Assembly: GCA_002390045.1 (NCBI GenBank) | Contig: DGSB01000035.1 | Span: 1-45,351 of the forward strand | Length of the DNA stretch: 45,351 nt | Reading direction: 5' to 3' | DNA from: Fibrobacter sp. UBA4373 | GTDB lineage: Bacteria > Fibrobacterota > Fibrobacteria > Fibrobacterales > Fibrobacteraceae | Part shown: positions 40,989 to 45,351 of the stretch, piece after piece | How positions within the stretch are numbered: the stretch's first letter is position 1 | How the letters are laid out: every line of letters begins with the position of its first letter | Notes under the pieces: model-generated | Databases searched by the model: none | Told to the model about the DNA's origin: nothing | Seen by the model: the letters and a program-made list of their open reading frames with translations, nothing else | Program-made: the position numbers and the translations under genes

Positions 40989-43900
40989 TTACTTCACCGT
41001 GATTTCTGGCGAAGTTGCATTCAACAGGTAGTTCCATTCTTCACGAATTCGTTCATATTCCGAAGGATCCGCATAGATGGCGTAAGTCATCCATTTATAA
41101 CCGTGATTGACTTTTTCAAAGTTCACATATTCCGTTTCACGGCCAAAATTCGGGACATCGGCAACGGTCACCTTTCCTTCGTCAGCCGTCACTTCCAAGA
41201 CGCTTTCAAAGCTTGTCTCGTGCGGCATACGAATCGGCAAGAAACGCGTGCGCACCTTCGGCAAGTACATAATGGCCCGTTCCCAAATATTCGGAAATCT
41301 TCCCTTGCTACCGTTAGAGCTCTTCCCAAAGTAATTCTTGGAAGAGAACGTGATGACAAGCTTCAAAGGCTTATCAAAATTCGTCACATTTTCGGCACGA
41401 ACACGAGAAATCGAAACATCCGGAACGCTTTGGACCAAAAGATCCGAAATCAAGCGTTCCATTTCTTTTGCATCTCGACCGTAAAGCTGGTTGCGGAGCG
41501 TGCTTGCAAATTTTCCTGTCATCGATAGGGAGTCTCGGAATTCCGCAGTCCCGTCGGCAGCAATATGCAAGCGGTGACCGAGGAACACCTGATGTTCCTT
41601 TTCGTCTTCAAGAACCGGCGTAATCGCCACATGGCTAGAATCGCCATCGATAACCAAGGCGACTTTTCCTTCCATATCGAGAGGAACCGGACGATCGTTA
41701 CCGCCCTTATCGGACGGATCCACCCACATCTCCGGATAGTTTTCACCTTTCGGAATATAGAGCATCATATGGTTAAACTGTTGAATCGACGGAAGCGTTT
41801 CAAAGCCCGGATCCGACAAATGAATCGCGACGAGTTTGCTTGGAACTCCAATCGCATTCAACAATTCCTTCAAAAGAAGGCTCTGGTCCTTGCAGTCGCC
41901 ACGGCGTTCGCGGAGCGTCGTTTCCGCTACCTGCGGAATCAAGGAATGCCCGCCAAATCGCACATCACGGTAGCGAATGTTTTCACGCACATAGCGAACT
42001 TCCGCAAGAACAGCTTCCTTGCCCAAGCGACTTCCTTTCACTTCAAAAGCCTTTTCTCGCACAGGGATCGCATTCTTGAACTGATGACGGATCAGGTTTT
42101 CATATTCACGTCCGACATCTTGCCACGTCCGCTTTCCGGTCAGCTGGAAGCCAGCACCATAATCGCGATACACAGGCATATAAGGTTCTCGACGGATCAC
42201 GACGGGATCTTCAATCGACCATTCTTCCCCATCGGAATCGAACTTGCTCGAAAGCGGTCCATATTCTTCCGTCACAAAGCGAGAGGTGTCCGCATAGATT
42301 TTGAACGAATTCTTTTGTACAGGCACTTCTTCGGATGCTTCAAAGCTCACAAACGGAATCACGCCGTAGTTCGCAATGCTCGTACGGGAAATCTGCACAA
42401 AAATAAAGTCACCCGGCGAAAGTTTTTCGAGCGGAAAATGCGCCGTCTGCATCTCATTGTCTAGGCCCAGTTCCGTCGCATAAGTAATATAGGCGCCTTT
42501 AAGAGAAATCTTCGCCTTGAGCGTCATCGTCGAATCGTAGATTTCGAGCGCATTCATATAAATGCGGTCATAACCGGGCAAAAAGTCAAAAGAAAGTTCC
42601 GAATAGAGCCCCACGCCGCGGGTATCGAGAATTTCTACAAGCTTCTGCTGGGTACGCGTCCAAGCCTTATCCTTGTCAGCACGGAGAGCTTCACGCGAAT
42701 AATGCACGACAGCCGGGAATCCGTCCTTTTTCGCCTTGACCGCAAAATCCTTGTTCACCAAGGCTGCGAGCGCAATCGGTCGCATTTCCACCGGATCGAT
42801 CTTCTTTTGGAGCGTCCGGTTATCCGCCTTGCCGAGGAACGCCTTTGTCGCCGAAAGGAAGCTCTTGATATCTTCATCATCCGGATGCATCACCAGCGCA
42901 TGCGAAAGAGACTTTTCTGCCTGTACGTAATTGCGGGAATAGAACTGCACCTTGCCGCGCATTGTCCACACGCGAAAATCCGAAGAACCGAGCGGCAACA
43001 CTTCTTCGCTCACGGCTAGCGCTTCCGGATAACGTCCAAGGAACACCAAAGCATCCATCAAGGTAAGTCCCAGATCGACCGTCATCCCGAACCGTTTTTT
43101 GGTCAAGTAAAGAACCTCCACCGCTTCCGCGTAACGGTCCATGCCCATATAGGTCTTTGCCAGGTAAACGCCCAAGCGCGAAGACGGCTGTTTGTCGTAA
43201 AGGTTCTGGACCACGGCAAGAGACTGTGTCCGCTGGCCGAGCCCCCACAGCGCATCCGAAAGATTGATCACATACTCCGGATTGTTCGGCGTATAGCGCA
43301 AAGCCATTTCCGCATACTTGCGCGCTTCGCCAAAATCCATCATCTCTTCATACATTTCACCGAGAATCGAAAGCAAGCGACCGCTCTTGCGCACCAAATC
43401 CATTTCACTCAAGAAATGGTTCACACCCGGTCCGTAAAGTTCCTTCATCTGATAAATAAATCCGCAGTTGATCAAATACAGCGGTTCCGACGGATCCATC
43501 TTGTTCGCCTTTTCAAAGTACGAAAGCGCGACAAGCGGCTGATTTTCCGAGAGGCGCAAAAGGCCCACCTGGTTCACGACCGCCGCCTGAAAGCGCAGAA
43601 CCTTTTCATCGGTCACGGTCTTCGGCTTTTCCTGAAGGGTCACGCCGTCGATCGCACGTTCCAAAGCCTTCGCATACTTTTTATAAAGAATTCCCTGCGC
43701 CCAACCTGCGACCAAAATACCGCGACCGTTGTCCCAGAAATAACGCCCCGAATATTTAAAATCGTAACCATCGATCACTCGGGTACAGGTAAAATTCTGC
43801 GAGAACTGGTTCGCATTTCCACCGCGAACACGCACCACATCCAAATTCGGATCTTCTGGATCGAGACCCAAACGGATCAAAAGCACCTTGAACAAATCCT

Positions 43901-44795
43901 GCGCACTGACTTCATTCGGGTCGATAATCGTTCCATATACAAAGAAAGCCGTTTCTTCTTTCATGTTCGCAAGGACAAGATCCGGATCGCCGTTTTGCGC
44001 CGCGACGCTCGCCCAGTTATGCCACAGAGAATCTTCCACATGGAACTTGTAGCCAAGAGCCGAAGACTCATAATCCGTTACCACGTCCTTCGAAATTTCC
44101 TGTTCCTGCGACGCATGCTTCAGTTCATCGGAAATCGCAAAACCGGCAAAAAATTCCTGCCATTCCTTTTTAAATTCAGTACGCGGCGAAACGGAATCCA
44201 CAGTCGAAAGCGTTAAAAAGAAAACGTGATTTCCCGATGCCGCCACAAAACCGTCGGCAGCCGAAGACGCCTCCGCCGAATTTCCCGCGGTTTCAAAAAA
44301 GGCTCCCGTCAAGCCAAGTTCTTCCGCTGGCGATACAGCCGTATACTCCGTTTTACGGTACGAAAGTCCACGGCCCTGCATTTCCGCACGGGCGCGGTCC
44401 ATCACATTCGGAGATTCTCCCGTCGAAAGGATTATTGTCTGAATTTCGGCACGACGCCCCGTCGCCGGATTAAAAAATTCGAGCGGAGCGGTTTCATCGC
44501 TCGGATCGCTCACCAAGTTCCAGTCGGCACTCGGAGTTTTAAAACGAAAGCCGTTCGTTTCAAACTCGCGAATTTTCGAAATTCCCGAGGAATCCGTGCC
44601 GAACTCGGCACTTTGAATAGGGCCATTGCTCAAATGTCCCCGTTTTGAGGCTCCCGACATCGATTTTTGGGAAGCGGGCGCACTCTGTGGGTCTGTTTTC
44701 ACGGGAATTTCACTTCCAGCGCAAGAAACAAGGAAAAAAAGTCCGAGCAAAGTAGCCCAAAGGCTATAACGAGATCTAAAAAAGGGCGTTTTCAT
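40989..44795 (-). CDS. Large lipoprotein with TPR repeats and DUF3857/transglutaminase-like domain
   Basis: 1268 residues. Signal peptide with lipobox LVSC (about Cys25). Two related N-terminal beta domains follow (about 75-225 and 245-385). Then come tetratricopeptide repeats (about 385-680: ALSYFEKANKMDPSEPLYLINCGFIY, EARKYAEMALRYTPNNPEYV, AEKSLSHALVMHPDDEDI). Next is a DUF3857-like beta domain and a transglutaminase core with Cys in LRERRGDCKDQ, His in FNHMMLYI and Asp in MWVDPSD, and finally a C-terminal beta region. The fold suggests a cell-envelope thiol enzyme or scaffold; the substrate is unknown. ATG 44795 is preferred to the open frame up to 44864. Confidence 0.87.
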   Translation of the reverse strand: MKTPFFRSRYSLWATLLGLFFLVSCAGSEIPVKTDPQSAPASQKSMSGASKRGHLSNGPIQSAEFGTDSSGISKIREFETNGFRFKTPSADWNLVSDPSDETAPLEFFNPATGRRAEIQTIILSTGESPNVMDRARAEMQGRGLSYRKTEYTAVSPAEELGLTGAFFETAGNSAEASSAADGFVAASGNHVFFLTLSTVDSVSPRTEFKKEWQEFFAGFAISDELKHASQEQEISKDVVTDYESSALGYKFHVEDSLWHNWASVAAQNGDPDLVLANMKEETAFFVYGTIIDPNEVSAQDLFKVLLIRLGLDPEDPNLDVVRVRGGNANQFSQNFTCTRVIDGYDFKYSGRYFWDNGRGILVAGWAQGILYKKYAKALERAIDGVTLQEKPKTVTDEKVLRFQAAVVNQVGLLRLSENQPLVALSYFEKANKMDPSEPLYLINCGFIYQMKELYGPGVNHFLSEMDLVRKSGRLLSILGEMYEEMMDFGEARKYAEMALRYTPNNPEYVINLSDALWGLGQRTQSLAVVQNLYDKQPSSRLGVYLAKTYMGMDRYAEAVEVLYLTKKRFGMTVDLGLTLMDALVFLGRYPEALAVSEEVLPLGSSDFRVWTMRGKVQFYSRNYVQAEKSLSHALVMHPDDEDIKSFLSATKAFLGKADNRTLQKKIDPVEMRPIALAALVNKDFAVKAKKDGFPAVVHYSREALRADKDKAWTRTQQKLVEILDTRGVGLYSELSFDFLPGYDRIYMNALEIYDSTMTLKAKISLKGAYITYATELGLDNEMQTAHFPLEKLSPGDFIFVQISRTSIANYGVIPFVSFEASEEVPVQKNSFKIYADTSRFVTEEYGPLSSKFDSDGEEWSIEDPVVIRREPYMPVYRDYGAGFQLTGKRTWQDVGREYENLIRHQFKNAIPVREKAFEVKGSRLGKEAVLAEVRYVRENIRYRDVRFGGHSLIPQVAETTLRERRGDCKDQSLLLKELLNAIGVPSKLVAIHLSDPGFETLPSIQQFNHMMLYIPKGENYPEMWVDPSDKGGNDRPVPLDMEGKVALVIDGDSSHVAITPVLEDEKEHQVFLGHRLHIAADGTAEFRDSLSMTGKFASTLRNQLYGRDAKEMERLISDLLVQSVPDVSISRVRAENVTNFDKPLKLVITFSSKNYFGKSSNGSKGRFPNIWERAIMYLPKVRTRFLPIRMPHETSFESVLEVTADEGKVTVADVPNFGRETEYVNFEKVNHGYKWMTYAIYADPSEYERIREEWNYLLNATSPEITVK

Positions 44796-44801
44796 TTCCC
44801 A

Positions 44802-44809
44802 TGAATATA
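44802..44809 (-). promoter_or_regulatory. Candidate -10 box of the TPR/transglutaminase gene
   Basis: Minus-strand TATATTCA reads from 44809 to 44802, hexamer ending 8 nt before ATG 44795. The rest of 44796-45029 holds no gene. It contains an imperfect hairpin (44884-44890 with 4499-equivalent arm at 44899-44905) and a TATCTTTC that may be the -10 of gap. Confidence 0.35.
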
Positions 44810-45029
44810 GAATTTGCTTCAGCGATGGGACCAAGTTTCCGATAACTCGATACGCTCCAATCACTTAGACTCCAAACCGGTCCGGGGGTGGTGGTTTTCA
44901 CTCCCAAAAGCCCCTTTTTTTCGGTTTGTACTACACAAAAAGTTTGGAACTTTGTATCTTTCAAGCTAGAAACGCCCCACTGTAAAAAGTGGTTAGCAAT
45001 TTCACAACAAAAAAAAGAAGGATCCAATA

Positions 45030-45351
45030 ATGGCTCTCAAACTCGGTATCAATGGTTTCGGTCGTATCGGCCGTATGGTCTTCCGCGCTGCAGTGGAAAA
45101 CTTCTCCAAGGACATTACTGTTGTCGGTATCAACGACCTCCTCGACGCTGACTACCTCGCATACATGCTGAAGTATGACTCCGTCCACGGTGCTTTCAAC
45201 CACGACATCAAGGTCGAAGGCAACTTCCTCATCGTCGACGGCAACAAGATCCAGATCTTCGCTGAAAAGGATCCGTCTGCAATTACTTGGGGTGCCCTCG
45301 ATGTCGACGTCGTCGTGGAATCCACCGGCTTCTTCCTCACCGAAGAACTCG
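45030..45351 (+). CDS. gap: Glyceraldehyde-3-phosphate dehydrogenase (5' part only)
   Basis: The first 107 residues of the glycolytic enzyme that oxidises glyceraldehyde-3-phosphate with NAD; the catalytic Cys domain lies beyond the window. The start of the Rossmann fold (KLGINGFGRIGRMVFRA), VGINDLLDADYLAYMLKYDSVHG and VDVVVESTGFF match class I GAPDH. AAGGA at 45018-45022 supports ATG 45030. The leader is long, in contrast to the SD-less genes nearby. Codons are strongly biased (AAG, CTC, GTC), as expected of a highly expressed gene. Confidence 0.97.
   Translation, partial: MALKLGINGFGRIGRMVFRAAVENFSKDITVVGINDLLDADYLAYMLKYDSVHGAFNHDIKVEGNFLIVDGNKIQIFAEKDPSAITWGALDVDVVVESTGFFLTEEL

Noticed and set aside
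44884..44905. Hairpin GGGGGTG/CACTCCC upstream of gap as a terminator or riboswitch
   Set aside because: No plus-strand gene precedes it, the T run comes several bases after the stem, and no known riboswitch core is recognisable.
1..45351. CRISPR arrays, insertion sequences, integrases, phage or restriction-type defence genes
   Set aside because: No regularly spaced repeats, transposase or integrase motifs, or terminal inverted repeats were seen. Apart from the short repeat around tRNA-Val there is no sign of an integration site.

Overview
The window looks like a chromosomal segment of a Fibrobacter-type bacterium (phylum Fibrobacterota). Main reasons: a secreted protein at 34321-35199 carries the Fibrobacter succinogenes major paralogous (FISUMP) domain, and a secreted family 10 xylanase with a carbohydrate-binding domain fits a plant-fibre degrader. 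There are also many signal-peptide and lipoprotein-box proteins, as expected for a Gram-negative cell. I see no insertion sequence, prophage, CRISPR array or rRNA. The window is densely coded. No gene-free stretch exceeds 300 bp; the largest are 30535-30779 and 44796-45029. The genes at both ends (rho and gap) are cut by the window edges.

Layout. 1-2953 (+): 3' part of rho, proC and a sigma-54 activator with a degenerate receiver. 2955-6350 (-): a tightly overlapping set of a secreted protein of unknown function, a FecCD-type permease, its ATPase and a TraB/GumN-family lipoprotein. 6399-7984 (+): nspC (polyamine synthesis) and tsaE (tRNA t6A modification). 7959-10188 (-): a geranylgeranyl-reductase-like flavoprotein, sufE and a one-membrane-span protein. 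10309-13180 (+): an exported pentapeptide-repeat protein, a terminator, then radA. 13205-14508 (-): thyA-folA. 14563-15099 (+): a DUF4416 protein. 15136-25184 (-): pepP, an outer-membrane-type protein, two tandem copies of a very large MFS/PlsC/acyl-AMP-ligase fusion, and a membrane protein with a pilin-like tail. 25279-28856 (+): a small lipoprotein, phoH and the c-di-AMP phosphodiesterase-like pgpH. 28870-30534 (-): GH10 xylanase. 30780-31127 (+): a 61-residue membrane protein abutting tRNA-Val, then tRNA-Asp and a terminator. 31291-37056 (-): serA, ispG, the FISUMP protein, an EamA exporter and a PAP2 phosphatase. 37082-40887 (+): an ArsR/methyltransferase fusion, a 36-residue membrane peptide with its own terminator, and a YfhO-like membrane protein. 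40989-44795 (-): a 1268-residue TPR/transglutaminase-like lipoprotein. 45030 to the end (+): gap.

Themes. Most genes are housekeeping: amino-acid, folate/dTMP, isoprenoid, Fe-S, tRNA and DNA repair. Mixed in are envelope genes. The two fusion proteins probably import and re-acylate lysophospholipids. The reductase, PAP2 enzyme and IspG touch lipid or isoprenoid metabolism. The FecCD/TraB set may handle iron, haem or a corrinoid.

The most striking signal is not a single gene. About a dozen genes have no ribosome binding site. Instead a TAnnTT box, often TAnnTTTG, ends 6-8 nt before the start codon. By ordinary -10 geometry transcription would then begin on or next to the A of ATG. Genes with a Shine-Dalgarno sequence tend to have similar boxes further upstream. 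This suggests two promoter/translation classes, leaderless and leadered, side by side. One pair of divergent genes, 25 bp apart, appears to share overlapping back-to-back boxes.
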